NCBI GenBank assembly: GCA_021811085.1
Contig: JAJZPQ010000024.1
Span: 1 to 53,176 of the forward strand
Reading direction: 5' to 3'
DNA length: 53,176 nucleotides
DNA from: Pseudomonadota bacterium
Lineage (GTDB): Bacteria > Pseudomonadota > Gammaproteobacteria > Burkholderiales > SG8-39
In this document: positions 1 through 8,584 of the stretch, piece by piece
Layout of the letters: each line of letters begins with the position of its first letter
Numbering within the stretch: the first letter of the stretch is position 1
The notes under the pieces: generated by a model
Database searches by the model: none
What the model was told of the DNA's origin: nothing
The model's input: only the letters and a program-made list of their open reading frames with translations
Program-made: the position numbers and the translations under genes

Positions 1-2
1 CA

Positions 3-1217
3 TCGTTCAAGCAGCAGGACGGCTTGCGCTATTCGGCGCGCGACGTGGCGATATTCCGCGCGCGCCAGCTGGGAATTCCCATCGTGCTCGGCTCGGCCAC
101 GCCGGCGCTGGAAACCTACGCGCATGCCTTGTCCGGCCGCTATCGGCTGCTGCGGCTCACGCAGCGCGCGGTGCCGCAGGCACAGCTGCCGCAGGTACGT
201 ACCGTGGACCTGCGCAAACTCAAGCTCGAAGACGGGCTTGCACCGCCGGTGCTGCAGGCGCTGGCCGAACGCCTCGCGCGCGGCGAGCAAAGCCTGGTGT
301 TTCTGAATCGGCGCGGCTACGCACCGGTGCTGATGTGCCCGGCCTGCGACTGGGTCAGCGGCTGCAAGCGCTGCTCCACGCGCATGGTGCTGCATCTGGT
401 CGACAAGCAGCTGCGCTGTCACCATTGCGGCGCGAGCGCGCCCATCCCGCGCCATTGCCCCAATTGCGGCAACGCCGACATCCATCCATTCGGCCGCGGC
501 ACGCAGCGGCTGGAAGCAACGTTGTCCGCGCGTTTTCCGCAGGCGCGCGTGCTGCGCGTCGACCGGGACAGCACGCGCAACAAGGGCAGCTTTTCGCGCA
601 TGCTCGGCGATATCCATGGCGGCCGCGCCGACATCCTGGTCGGCACGCAGATTTTGGCCAAAGGGCACGACTTTCCCAACCTGACTCTGGTGGCCGTGCT
701 CAACGCCGACAGCGCGCTGTATTCCGCGGACTATCGCGCGCCGGAGCGCCTGTTCGCGCAGCTGGTGCAGGTCGCCGGGCGCGCCGGACGCGCCGGGCTG
801 GCAGGCGAAGTGCTGATTCAGACGCAGTATCCGCGCCATCCGCTGTACCAGGCGCTGGCGCAACACGACTATTGCGGCTACGCGCGCACGCTGCTCGCCG
901 AGCGCGAGCAGGCGGGCTTCCCGCCTTACGTGTTCGAAGCGGTGCTGCGCGCCGAAGCGGCCGAACTCAAGACCGCGCTGGAATTCCTGCGCGCGGCGTC
1001 TGCGCTCGCCGGACCGCCGCCGGCCGGCATCACGCTCTACGATCCGGTAGCCATGAGCGTGCCGCGGCTGGCCGAGCGCGAGCGCGCACAGCTGCTGCTG
1101 CAGTCGGTGTCGCGCAAGACGCTGCAGACCTACCTTGCGGCCTGGAGCGCACGGCTTTATGCCCTGCCCCAGCGCGCGGTACGCTGGCATCTCGACGTGG
1201 ATCCGATCGAGTTTTAA
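3..1217 (+). CDS. priA: Primosomal protein N' (PriA helicase), C-terminal part, 5' truncated by window edge
   Basis: PriA restarts collapsed replication forks by remodelling forked DNA and loading the primosome. The frame is open from base 3 and opens with SFKQQDGLRYSARD, typical of the PriA helicase core, so the true start lies before the window. About 404 residues are present of the usual 700 or so. Counting from base 24, the zinc-binding cysteines begin at residue 105 (CPAC, then C-x5-C-x2-C) and continue as CHHC and CPNC, giving the eight Cys that bind two zinc ions. The helicase motif region GTQILAKGHDFPNL and VAGRAGRAG (motifs V and VI) follow, then the PriA C-terminal domain ending in DVDPIEF. 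The reading frame is intact in the visible part. Upstream motifs (Walker A, DEAH) lie outside the window. Confidence 0.95.
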   Translation, partial: SFKQQDGLRYSARDVAIFRARQLGIPIVLGSATPALETYAHALSGRYRLLRLTQRAVPQAQLPQVRTVDLRKLKLEDGLAPPVLQALAERLARGEQSLVFLNRRGYAPVLMCPACDWVSGCKRCSTRMVLHLVDKQLRCHHCGASAPIPRHCPNCGNADIHPFGRGTQRLEATLSARFPQARVLRVDRDSTRNKGSFSRMLGDIHGGRADILVGTQILAKGHDFPNLTLVAVLNADSALYSADYRAPERLFAQLVQVAGRAGRAGLAGEVLIQTQYPRHPLYQALAQHDYCGYARTLLAEREQAGFPPYVFEAVLRAEAAELKTALEFLRAASALAGPPPAGITLYDPVAMSVPRLAERERAQLLLQSVSRKTLQTYLAAWSARLYALPQRAVRWHLDVDPIEF

Positions 1218-1273
1218 TGCGGGAAGAACAGCCCTGCAAGGAGTGCGCAGGCGGTCTGCTCGCGGCTTCAAGG

Positions 1274-1279
1274 TATAAT
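1274..1279 (+). promoter_or_regulatory. Possible -10 element upstream of argS
   Basis: A perfect TATAAT lies 30 bases before the proposed argS start, in the 91-base gap after priA. No convincing -35 hexamer sits 16-18 bases upstream (the region reads GCGGTCTGCT), so this rests on the -10 match alone. Confidence 0.3.
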
Positions 1280-1308
1280 ACGCAACTTTTTTTCGCCCCA
1301 ATTCCCCC

Positions 1309-2955
1309 TTGTCCACTGAGATAAAGTCGCACTTGATCGATTTGCTGACGCAATCGCTGGCGCGCGTGGCGCCCCAGTCGGCTGCGTCGGTGATCGCGCT
1401 CGAGCGCCCGAAGCAGGCCGCGCACGGCGACTGGGCCTGCAATGTCGCGATGCAGCTGGCGAAGCCGCTCAAGCGCAATCCGCGCGAGCTGGCGCAGGCG
1501 CTGATCGCAGGCCTTCCCGCCTCGCCCTGGCTGGCGGGCGCGGAGATCGCCGGGCCCGGCTTCATCAATCTGCGTCTGAAACCCGAGGCCAAGCTGGACG
1601 CGGTGCGCAGGGTGCTTGCCGCGGGCGCGCAGTACGGCCGCGCCGGCGGCGGGCGCGGACGGCCGATCCTGGTCGAATTCGTTTCCGCCAACCCCACCGG
1701 ACCGCTGCACGTGGGTCACGGCCGCCAGGCTGCGCTGGGCGACGCGATCTCGGCCTTGCTCGAAGCGCAAAACTGGAAGGTCACGCGCGAGTTCTATTAC
1801 AACGATGCCGGCGTGCAGATCGACAATCTGGCGCTGTCGGTGCAGGCGCGCGCGCGCGAGCAGCGCGGCGAGACGGGGAACTTCCCCGAGTCCGGCTACC
1901 ACGGGGAATACATACGCGAAATCGCCGCGGATTATCTCGCCCAGGGCGGCGATCCCGCCGATCTCGCGGCAGTGCGCCGGTTTGCGGTGGCCGCGCTGCG
2001 GCGCGAGCAGGACGAGGACCTCAAGGCATTCGGCGTCAAATTCGACAATTATTACCTCGAGTCCTCGCTCTACACCGAGGGCAAGGTAGAGGCGACGGTG
2101 AGCGCGCTCACCGCCTCAGGCAAGACCTACGAACAGGACGGCGCGCTGTGGCTCAGAACCACCGACTACGGCGACGACAAAGACCGCGTCATGCGCAAAT
2201 CCGACGGCAGCCACACGTATTTCGTACCCGATGTCGCCTATCATGTGACCAAATGGCAGCGCGGCTACACGCACGCCGTCAATATCCAGGGCTCGGACCA
2301 TCACGGCACCGTGGCGCGGGTGCGCGCCGGGCTGCAGGCGCTCAGCACGGTAACGGGGGTGGGCATCCCGCGCGACTACCCTGCCTACGTGCTGCACAAG
2401 ATGGTGACGGTGATGCGGGGGGGCGAGGAGGTCAAGCTGTCCAAGCGCGCCGGCAGTTATGTCACGGTGCGCGACCTGATTGACGAGGTGGGCCGCGATG
2501 CGGTGCGTTTCTTTCTGGTTTCGCGCAAGGCCGACACCGAGTTCGTGTTCGACATCGACCTGGCGAAATCGCAGACCGAAGACAATCCGGTCTATTACGT
2601 GCAATACGCACATGCCCGCATCTGCTCGGTGCTGGCGCAGGCCGCCGCCGACGCGACCGCGCTTGCCGCTGCCGAGCTCGCGCCGCTGGTGCACCCGCGC
2701 GAGCTCGCGCTGGCGCAGCGCCTGGCGGAATTCCCGGAACTGCTGGCCGAGGCGGCCGGCGATTTTGCACCGCATATGGTGGCGTTCTATTTGCGCGAAC
2801 TGGCAGGCGAGTTCCACAGCTACTATAATGCCGAGCGCGTGCTGGTCGACGACAAATCACTGCGGCTGGCGCGGCTGGCGCTTATCCTCGCCGTGCGCCA
2901 GGTGCTGCAAAACGGTCTTGCGCTGCTGGGCGTAAGCGCTCCGCAAAAGATGTAA
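1309..2955 (+). CDS. argS: Arginyl-tRNA synthetase
   Basis: Class I aminoacyl-tRNA synthetase that charges tRNA-Arg with arginine in the cytoplasm. The N-terminal Add1 tRNA-recognition domain (about residues 5-90) is followed by the catalytic Rossmann fold with the HIGH-type motif HVGH at residues 134-137, inside [16 protein letters not shown]. The KMSKS-like stretch is [16 protein letters not shown], and the anticodon-binding DALR domain ends the protein (YYNAERVLV to the end). Its 548 residues are near the family norm. The start is taken at TTG 1309 because no in-frame ATG fits the expected N-terminus; there is no clear Shine-Dalgarno sequence, so the exact start is uncertain. It sits between priA and a SPOR gene, a common betaproteobacterial order. 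Confidence 0.95.
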   Translation: MSTEIKSHLIDLLTQSLARVAPQSAASVIALERPKQAAHGDWACNVAMQLAKPLKRNPRELAQALIAGLPASPWLAGAEIAGPGFINLRLKPEAKLDAVRRVLAAGAQYGRAGGGRGRPILVEFVSANPTGPLHVGHGRQAALGDAISALLEAQNWKVTREFYYNDAGVQIDNLALSVQARAREQRGETGNFPESGYHGEYIREIAADYLAQGGDPADLAAVRRFAVAALRREQDEDLKAFGVKFDNYYLESSLYTEGKVEATVSALTASGKTYEQDGALWLRTTDYGDDKDRVMRKSDGSHTYFVPDVAYHVTKWQRGYTHAVNIQGSDHHGTVARVRAGLQALSTVTGVGIPRDYPAYVLHKMVTVMRGGEEVKLSKRAGSYVTVRDLIDEVGRDAVRFFLVSRKADTEFVFDIDLAKSQTEDNPVYYVQYAHARICSVLAQAAADATALAAAELAPLVHPRELALAQRLAEFPELLAEAAGDFAPHMVAFYLRELAGEFHSYYNAERVLVDDKSLRLARLALILAVRQVLQNGLALLGVSAPQKM

Positions 2956-3038
2956 GGGGCGTTTGCTCGGTTTCGCAACAGCCCCGGACTTGGGGAAGCG
3001 CGAAGGGATGCACTTCCTCATTTTAGAGTGAAAGCTAA

Positions 3039-3617
3039 ATGGCCAAAGACCACAAACCGAGAACGATGGCGAAGAAAAAAAGCGGCGGCGGCACATTGCT
3101 CGGCGTTTTCATCGGCATCATCATCGGCCTGGGCATCGCGGTCGGCGTGGCCTGGTACATGAACAAGACTCCGATTCCGTTCCTGACCAAGGCCAAGCCG
3201 CCGGAAAAAGCGGCGGTCGAGCCCGGGAAGACCAGCGTCAAGCCGGACGATAAAACGACGGAGCAAGTGGAAAAACCGCGCTTCGAATTCTACAAGATCC
3301 TGCCCGGCGCGGAAGAGCCGGTGACCGAGCAGCAGATGAAGCAGGCCGCCAAGACCGGCGCGCCCGCGGAGAGCTTTCTGCTGCAGGTCGGCGCGTTTCA
3401 GAATCCCGCCGAAGCCGACAACCTCAAGGCCCGGCTCGCTTTGATCGGGGTGGAGGCGAATGTCGAACCGGTCGACCAGGCGGAAAAAGGCACCTGGTAC
3501 CGGGTGCGCGTGGGGCCATACGCCAAGGTGGATGAAATAAACCGCGTGCGCCAGACCCTGGCGCAGAACGGAATCGACGCCTCGCTGGTCAAAATCAAGG
3601 ATCCCGGCTCGCACTGA
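3039..3617 (+). CDS. SPOR-domain membrane protein (FtsN/DedD-like)
   Basis: Probable inner-membrane protein of the cell envelope. A short basic cytoplasmic N-terminus (about residues 1-18, rich in Lys) is followed by one transmembrane helix at about 19-40 (LLGVFIGIIIGLGIAVGV). A Lys/Pro/Glu-rich periplasmic linker leads to a C-terminal SPOR domain at about 112-190 (SFLLQVGAFQNPAEADNL to the end), which in this family binds peptidoglycan lacking stem peptides at the division septum. This architecture matches FtsN and DedD, but the protein is short (192 aa), so I do not assign a name. It lies 83 bases after argS and 27 bases before dsbA, as in other betaproteobacteria. A division role is inferred from the domain only. 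Confidence 0.85.
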   Translation: MAKDHKPRTMAKKKSGGGTLLGVFIGIIIGLGIAVGVAWYMNKTPIPFLTKAKPPEKAAVEPGKTSVKPDDKTTEQVEKPRFEFYKILPGAEEPVTEQQMKQAAKTGAPAESFLLQVGAFQNPAEADNLKARLALIGVEANVEPVDQAEKGTWYRVRVGPYAKVDEINRVRQTLAQNGIDASLVKIKDPGSH

Positions 3618-3644
3618 GCGCGGGGCGCTTTTCTGGAGGATTAA

Positions 3645-4289
3645 GTGCTGAAACATTTTGCAGTGGCGTTGCTCCTGTTCTTCACGCTCGGGCAGGCGCA
3701 GGCCCAACCTACGCTGGGTAGGGAGTATCGCGAACTTTCCCCGCCGCAACCCACGGACAGCCCGGGCAAGATCGAGGTTTTAGAGTTCTTCTGGTACGGC
3801 TGTCCGCATTGCTACGAATTCGAACCGGTGCTCGAGCCCTGGGTGAAAAAACTGCCCAAGGACGTGCATTTCCGCCGCATCCCGGCCATGTTCAACGACG
3901 AGTACGCGCGCGGCGCGCGCGCGTTCTACGCGCTCGACGCGATCGGCCAGGAGGAGCGCCTGCACACCGCGCTGTTCGACGCCGTGCACACGGGCGACAG
4001 ACTCCGGGTGGGGGACGAGGCGGCATTGACCGAATGGCTGGGCAAGCACGGCGTGGACACGAAAAAATTCACAGCTGCTTACCACTCGTTCAGCGTCGAA
4101 GCCAAACTGAAGCGCGGCACACAGCTGACGCAGGCATACAAAATCGACGGCGTGCCTTCAATGACGGTGAACGGCAAATACGTCGTCATCACCGACAACA
4201 TGAGGTCCTTCGAGCAATTGCTCGGCGCTACCGATTACCTGATCGCGCAAGTGCGCAAGACGAGCGGCAAAACGGCGGCGAAGAAATAA
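3645..4289 (+). CDS. dsbA: Thiol:disulfide interchange protein DsbA
   Basis: Periplasmic oxidase that introduces disulfide bonds into exported proteins; it is normally re-oxidised by DsbB, which is not in this window. The GTG start at 3645 follows a strong TGGAGGA ribosome site four bases upstream. A signal peptide covers about residues 1-21 (hydrophobic core VALLLFFTLG, cleavage near AQA). The thioredoxin fold carries the active site CPHC at Cys53 and Cys56 (WYGCPHCYEFEP), the classic DsbA dipeptide, and the cis-proline loop GVPSMTV with Pro171. Length is 214 aa, usual for DsbA. It is followed 147 bases later by a second DsbA-type gene of the same length, so the two probably arose by duplication. 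Confidence 0.93.
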   Translation: MLKHFAVALLLFFTLGQAQAQPTLGREYRELSPPQPTDSPGKIEVLEFFWYGCPHCYEFEPVLEPWVKKLPKDVHFRRIPAMFNDEYARGARAFYALDAIGQEERLHTALFDAVHTGDRLRVGDEAALTEWLGKHGVDTKKFTAAYHSFSVEAKLKRGTQLTQAYKIDGVPSMTVNGKYVVITDNMRSFEQLLGATDYLIAQVRKTSGKTAAKK

Positions 4290-4436
4290 CCTTCGGCCGC
4301 AACAAGCAGCGCGCGGTCTGCGTTGCAGGACAGCCCGCGCGCCGGGCCGGCGCAAGCAACGCAGCGCCGGGACTTTGGCAAAGCTTGCCGGATCGGCATA
4401 TGATTCCGTCTTCCAGTTCGGCTTAGGGAAGGAATC

Positions 4437-5081
4437 ATGGTTCTATTCAGAAATGCCGTGGCGGCGTTGATGCTGGCGCTTGCGGCGGCAGGCGCGCAGG
4501 CCCAGACGCAGTCCGCACCCCAGCTCGGCAGCGACTACATCCGGCTCGATCCGCCCCGCGCGGTAGCGACCGGCGACAAGATAGAAGTCATCGAATTCTT
4601 CTACTACGGCTGCCCGGTCTGCTACGAACTCGAGCCGAAGCTGTCGCGCTGGTATTTCAACGGACCCGGATCCGTTGAGCTGCGCCGCGTGCCCGCGCTG
4701 TCATCGGATAATTGGGACAATTTCGCCAAGTTGTTCTACACGCTGGACGCCATGGGACAGCTGGGACGCCTGCACTGGCCGGTCTACGACAATTTCCACT
4801 TCCGCGGCATAAAATTGAACGAAGAGCGGGCAGCGGCAGACTGGGTCGCCCACAACGGCCTTGACCGGAAAAAATTCATCGCGATCTATGGCTCGCCGCA
4901 AATCCAGGCGAAGCTCGCTGCCGCACGCGTGGCAATGCAGGGCTATGGAATCACGGGCGTGCCGAGCATAGTCGTCGACGGCAAGTTCCTGACTTCGGCG
5001 CGCATGAGCGGCAGCACCGACCAGCTGGTGCAAGTGGTGCAGCAGCTGGTTGAACTCGCGCGCAGGGAACGCGGAAAATAA
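4437..5081 (+). CDS. Second DsbA-family thioredoxin-fold protein (CPVC active site)
   Basis: Exported DsbA paralogue. It begins at ATG 4437 after an AGGGAAGGA ribosome site and has a signal peptide of about 23 residues ending near AQAQ. The layout matches its upstream neighbour: mature N-terminus LGSDYIRLDPP, active site FYYGCPVCYELEP with Cys59 and Cys62, and cis-Pro loop GVPSIVVDGKF. The dipeptide between the cysteines is Pro-Val instead of Pro-His. In thioredoxin-fold proteins this dipeptide tunes redox potential, so this copy is expected to be a weaker or more specialised oxidant; that is inference. Both proteins are 214 aa. A dedicated substrate or partner cannot be told from the sequence. 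Confidence 0.88.
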   Translation: MVLFRNAVAALMLALAAAGAQAQTQSAPQLGSDYIRLDPPRAVATGDKIEVIEFFYYGCPVCYELEPKLSRWYFNGPGSVELRRVPALSSDNWDNFAKLFYTLDAMGQLGRLHWPVYDNFHFRGIKLNEERAAADWVAHNGLDRKKFIAIYGSPQIQAKLAAARVAMQGYGITGVPSIVVDGKFLTSARMSGSTDQLVQVVQQLVELARRERGK

Positions 5082-5120
5082 TTGCGCCGTCGCGGCGCGA
5101 TCTGACCGCCTGATCGCAAC

Positions 5121-5942
5121 ATGTGGCGCGACGCCGCCGGCGCGCTGCACCAGCGCGCACAACAACCGGCGCGCATAGTGTCGCTGGTGCCTTCAATTAC
5201 CGAGCTCGTCTGCGACCTCGGCCTCGCGGCGCAACTCGCGGGCCGCACCGGCTTCTGCGTCCATCCGCGCGCAATCCTGAAAACGGTACCCAAGGTCGGC
5301 GGCACCAAGGACGTGGACCTCGCCAAAGTACGCGCGCTGGCGCCTACGCATGTGCTGCTCAACATCGACGAGAACGAGAAGCCGGCTGCGCAAGCGCTGG
5401 CGCAGTTCGTGCCGCACTTGATCGTCACCCATCCCCTGGGCCCGCTGGACAACCCGCCGCTATACCGCCTGCTGGGCGGAATTTTCGGGCGCGAACCGGC
5501 GGCCGAGGCCCTGTGCGCGCAATTCGAGCAGGCCTACGACGCGCTCGGCCAAGCCGCGCGCGCCTGGCCGCGCCGGCGCGTGCTCTACCTGATCTGGAGG
5601 CAGCCGTGGATGACGGTTTCGCGCGACACCTACGTTTCGCGCACACTCGCGCTGGCGGGCTGGGACAGCGTGCCGGCCGCCGCGACGCTGCGCTATCCTG
5701 AGCTCAAGCTGGACGAAAGCTTGCTGCGCGAGGTGGACCTGGTGCTGCTCGCGAGCGAACCCTACCGCTTTCGCGAGCGCGACGTCGCGGAACTGCGCGC
5801 GCTGCCTGCGCTGCAGGGCAAAACAGTGGCGCTGATCGATGGCGAGATGACTTCCTGGTACGGCAGCCGCGCCATCGCCGGGATGAATTATCTGGCCCGC
5901 TTCAGAGCGCAGCTAAACGGCCAGGATACCAGCCGAGCTTGA
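5121..5942 (+). CDS. BtuF/TroA-type helical-backbone metal or cobalamin-binding protein without signal peptide
   Basis: Member of the BtuF/FhuD-like periplasmic-binding superfamily: RIVSLVPSITELVCDLG at about residue 18 and GGTKDVDLAKVRALAPTHVL near 55 match the N-terminal lobe of cobalamin-binding proteins, and YPELKLDESLLREVDLVLL belongs to the second lobe. Length is 273 aa. No signal peptide or lipobox is visible: the chain starts MWRDAAGALHQRA and enters the domain within 18 residues. Either the start lies elsewhere or the protein works in the cytoplasm, as several annotated proteobacterial 'cobalamin-binding proteins' appear to. No BtuC or BtuD permease or ATPase gene is adjacent. It ends 10 bases from the convergent phaC stop. 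The ligand is not determined. Confidence 0.75.
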   Translation: MWRDAAGALHQRAQQPARIVSLVPSITELVCDLGLAAQLAGRTGFCVHPRAILKTVPKVGGTKDVDLAKVRALAPTHVLLNIDENEKPAAQALAQFVPHLIVTHPLGPLDNPPLYRLLGGIFGREPAAEALCAQFEQAYDALGQAARAWPRRRVLYLIWRQPWMTVSRDTYVSRTLALAGWDSVPAAATLRYPELKLDESLLREVDLVLLASEPYRFRERDVAELRALPALQGKTVALIDGEMTSWYGSRAIAGMNYLARFRAQLNGQDTSRA

Positions 5943-5952
5943 TCCGCTCGAT

Positions 5953-7776
5953 CTAGGATCTGTCCGGCCCGGCTTTCGGCCTGGCCTTCTCGGCCGCCAG
6001 CCGCAGGCTGACATAGCCCCCGGGCGCATCCTCGATCACCGGCAGCCCGGCATCACCGGGCACGCGCGCCGCAACTTTGACGCCGCCATTGTGCTGGTCG
6101 ATCCAGGCCTGCCAGTCGCCCCACCACGAACCTTCGTGACGCGTCGCGCCGGCCAGCCATTCATCCGCCTCCTGCGGCGAGGCATCGTTGGTCCAGTAGC
6201 AGTATTTTTGCGCCGCCGGCGGATTGACGATACCGGCGATGTGCCCCGATCCGCCGAGCACGAAGCGCACCGGGCCGGACAGCACGCGCGCCCCCTTGTA
6301 CACCGATTTCCAGGGTGCGATATGGTCTTCGGCGGTGGAAATGAAATACGCGGGAACCTTGATTTTGCCCAGGTCGACCGGCGTGCCGTCCAGGCTGATG
6401 CCGCCGGGGTCCTTGAGCTTGTTGGCGAGATACATATTGCGCAGATAGAAGCTGTGCATTTTCGCCGGCATGCGCGTCGAATCCGAGTTCCAGTAGAGCA
6501 GATCGAACGGGAACGGATCCTTGCCCATCAGATAATTGTTCACCACGAAGGACCAGATCAGGTCGTTCGAGCGCAGCATGTTGAACGTGCCCGCCATCTC
6601 CGAGCCTTCGAGGTAGCCGCGCGCGTTCATGCGCCGCTCCAGGTTCTCTACCTGTTTCTCGTCGATGAATACGCCGAGTTCGCCCGGGATGGAAAAATCG
6701 AGCAGCGACACGAAGAACGTCGCGCTTGCGGCGCGCTTGTCCTTTTTCGCCGCCATCACGCCCAGCGCCGCGCCGAGCAGCGTGCCGCCGAGGCAGTAGC
6801 CGATGATATTCACCTGCTTTTCGCCCGTGGCTTGTTCGATCGCGGCGAGCGCATCGTTCGGCCCCTGGTGCAGATAGTCCTCGAAGCTCTTGTCCGCGTA
6901 TTCGCGGCCGGGGTTGACCCAGGAAATCACGAATACCGTGTGCCCTTGGTCCACCGCCCACTTGATGAAGGAGTTGGACTCGCGCAGGTCGAGGATATAG
7001 TACTTGTTGATCCAGGGCGGGATGATCAGGAGCGGCCGCCGGTACACCTTGTCCGTGCTCGGCTGGTACTGGATCAGCTGCATCAATTCGTTCTGGTACA
7101 CCACCTTGCCCGGCGTGGTGGCGATGTTCTTGCCCATCTTGAACGCCTTGGCATCGGTCATGCTGATCTGCAGCTGTCCGTCGCCGCGCTCGATGTCGGC
7201 CAATAGGTTGTTCAGTCCGCGCAGCAGATTCTCCCCGCCCGAGGCCAAGGTCTCGCGCAGGACTTGCGGATTGGTCAGCGCGAAATTCGAAGGCGACAGC
7301 GCGTCGATGTACTGGCGCGTGAAAAAATCGACTTTCTTGCGCGCCTCGGGGGGCAGATGCTCGACCTGGGACACGGCCTGGTGGATGTGGCGCGCCGCGA
7401 TCAGGTAGGACTGCTTGAGGTAATCGAACAGGAAATGGTGTTCCCAGTCCTCATGGCGAAAGCGGTTGTCGCCCTGTTTCGGCGCCGCGACCGGCTCCAT
7501 CTTCTGTCCCAGCATCTGCATCCAGCTGTTCTGCCACAGGCGCGTGTAATCCCAGAACATGTTCATCTGCGCCTCGGCCAGCTGTTGCGGCCGCGCGAAC
7601 GTCAGCGCCGCCAGTTCCATGAACGCCTTGGCGATGCCGAACTCGTCGGCGGCGAGCGACTGTTGCGCTTCGCTCTGGCGCTTGAGAAAGTCCCCCATGA
7701 TGCGGCTGGACCGCTCAGCCACCTCGGCGAATACCCTGGCCGAATCGGCACCAGGTTTGACTTGGTCATTTCTCAT
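5953..7776 (-). CDS. phaC: Class I poly(3-hydroxyalkanoate) synthase
   Basis: Polymerises (R)-3-hydroxyacyl-CoA into PHA on intracellular granules. The N-terminal PhaC_N domain (about 60-250) is followed by an alpha/beta-hydrolase domain with the lipase-like box GYCLGGT, catalytic Cys328, then Asp484 (STAEDHIAPW) and His512 (GGSGHIAG). Their spacing matches class I enzymes, and the length of 607 aa fits that class. The start at 7776 is chosen because an AAGGAG ribosome site precedes it; the frame is open 96 bases further upstream, but that extension is unlike the family. The ATG overlaps the stop of a truncated upstream gene. No phaA, phaB, phaR or phasin is present here, but a thiolase lies in the neighbouring liu cluster. 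Confidence 0.95.
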   Translation of the reverse strand: MRNDQVKPGADSARVFAEVAERSSRIMGDFLKRQSEAQQSLAADEFGIAKAFMELAALTFARPQQLAEAQMNMFWDYTRLWQNSWMQMLGQKMEPVAAPKQGDNRFRHEDWEHHFLFDYLKQSYLIAARHIHQAVSQVEHLPPEARKKVDFFTRQYIDALSPSNFALTNPQVLRETLASGGENLLRGLNNLLADIERGDGQLQISMTDAKAFKMGKNIATTPGKVVYQNELMQLIQYQPSTDKVYRRPLLIIPPWINKYYILDLRESNSFIKWAVDQGHTVFVISWVNPGREYADKSFEDYLHQGPNDALAAIEQATGEKQVNIIGYCLGGTLLGAALGVMAAKKDKRAASATFFVSLLDFSIPGELGVFIDEKQVENLERRMNARGYLEGSEMAGTFNMLRSNDLIWSFVVNNYLMGKDPFPFDLLYWNSDSTRMPAKMHSFYLRNMYLANKLKDPGGISLDGTPVDLGKIKVPAYFISTAEDHIAPWKSVYKGARVLSGPVRFVLGGSGHIAGIVNPPAAQKYCYWTNDASPQEADEWLAGATRHEGSWWGDWQAWIDQHNGGVKVAARVPGDAGLPVIEDAPGGYVSLRLAAEKARPKAGPDRS

Positions 7777-7916
7777 GTATCGACTCCTTGCGGCGACACT
7801 CCGTCCCGGACATAGCGTATGAAGCCGTCGGCGGCGCTGTAGCGCACAAGCGCGCCCCGATAATACAGGCAATGCAAGTGCGCCATCGCTTCCCCCATGG
7901 CGAAAATCAGCAGGCT
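7773..7916 (-). pseudogene. C-terminal remnant of an MBL-fold hydrolase, upstream of phaC
   Basis: The minus-strand frame reads FAMGEAMAHLHCLYYRGALV and then a short tail ending GVDT. From general family knowledge, MBL-fold hydrolases in betaproteobacteria often end with a similar 'GEAxAHLxYLxxRGxL...ADGxxRY' helix. Sequence before about 7916 in this frame (Pro/Ala-rich) no longer looks like the family, so the catalytic part is gone. The remnant stop TGA (7775-7773) overlaps the phaC ATG as ATGA, the usual signature of translational coupling in an operon. I infer that phaC once followed an intact hydrolase gene. The homology call is from memory of the pattern and should be searched. Confidence 0.4.
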
Positions 7917-8060
7917 AGTGCCAACGGCGGGAGCGGCCGCAGGCGGGAACCGCAACGGGTCCATGTATGAGCGGCTCCGGCTTGGGCTAGAATGCGTTCA
8001 GGACCAGACCCGGCAAGCTTGAACAAACGCAATTTTCGCAAATATTTGCGCTTCCCGCCA

Positions 8061-8507
8061 ATGAGCACTGCCCCCAGCCGCCACGAAGAAACCTACAGCA
8101 TCAGCGACCTCGCGCGCGAATTCGACGTCACGCCGCGCGCGATCCGCTTTTATGAAGACCAGGGGCTGCTTGCGCCGCAGCGCTCCGGCAGCCGGCGCAT
8201 TTACGCCAAACGCGACTACGTGCGCCTCAAATTGATCCTGCGCGGCAAGCGCCTGGGGCTTTCCCTGTCCGAGGTGGCGGCGATGTTCGAGCTGTACGAC
8301 TCGGCGCGGGATGAAAAGCCGCAGCTCGCGCAATTCCTCGCCGCGCTCGCCGAACGGCGCGAGCAGCTCGAGCGCCAGCGTGCCGACATAGACGAAATGC
8401 TGGGCGAGATCACGGCGTTCGAGGCGCAAAGCCGCAAGCTCCTCGCCGGCGGCGGCAAAGCGTCCGCCAAGACACGCAAGAACGCCGTGCCAAACCGGCC
8501 AAATTGA
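8061..8507 (+). CDS. liuR: MerR-family regulator of leucine/isovalerate catabolism (LiuR-like)
   Basis: Cytoplasmic DNA-binding regulator. A MerR winged helix-turn-helix occupies about residues 13-80 (YSISDLAREFDVTPRAIRFY, then EDQGLLAPQRSGSRRIYAKR), followed by a coiled-coil dimerisation helix at about 95-130 and a basic tail. Length is 148 aa from ATG 8061; an in-frame ATG at 7992 would add 23 residues not typical of the family. Placement directly before liuA, with a palindrome of the expected kind in between, supports LiuR, which in proteobacteria controls isovaleryl-CoA degradation genes. The activating ligand is probably a pathway CoA ester; this is inference. It is transcribed away from phaC. 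Confidence 0.82.
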   Translation: MSTAPSRHEETYSISDLAREFDVTPRAIRFYEDQGLLAPQRSGSRRIYAKRDYVRLKLILRGKRLGLSLSEVAAMFELYDSARDEKPQLAQFLAALAERREQLERQRADIDEMLGEITAFEAQSRKLLAGGGKASAKTRKNAVPNRPN

Positions 8508-8532
8508 CGTTTACGTAAACGGCACGTAAAGT
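8504..8532 (+). promoter_or_regulatory. Putative LiuR operator overlapping a sigma70-type promoter
   Basis: TTGACG (8504-8509), a 17-base spacer and TAAAGT (8527-8532) form a plausible promoter. The perfect 12-base palindrome GTTTACGTAAAC at 8509-8520 covers the end of the -35 box and the spacer, where MerR-family regulators usually bind. The -35 box overlaps the liuR stop codon, so liuA can be transcribed independently from the end of liuR. I found no second copy of the palindrome in the window. Confidence 0.65.
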
Positions 8533-8584
8533 CATCGCTCCGGCTGCGGCAAGACAGCGCAACTTTCACGACTGGATGCAAACC

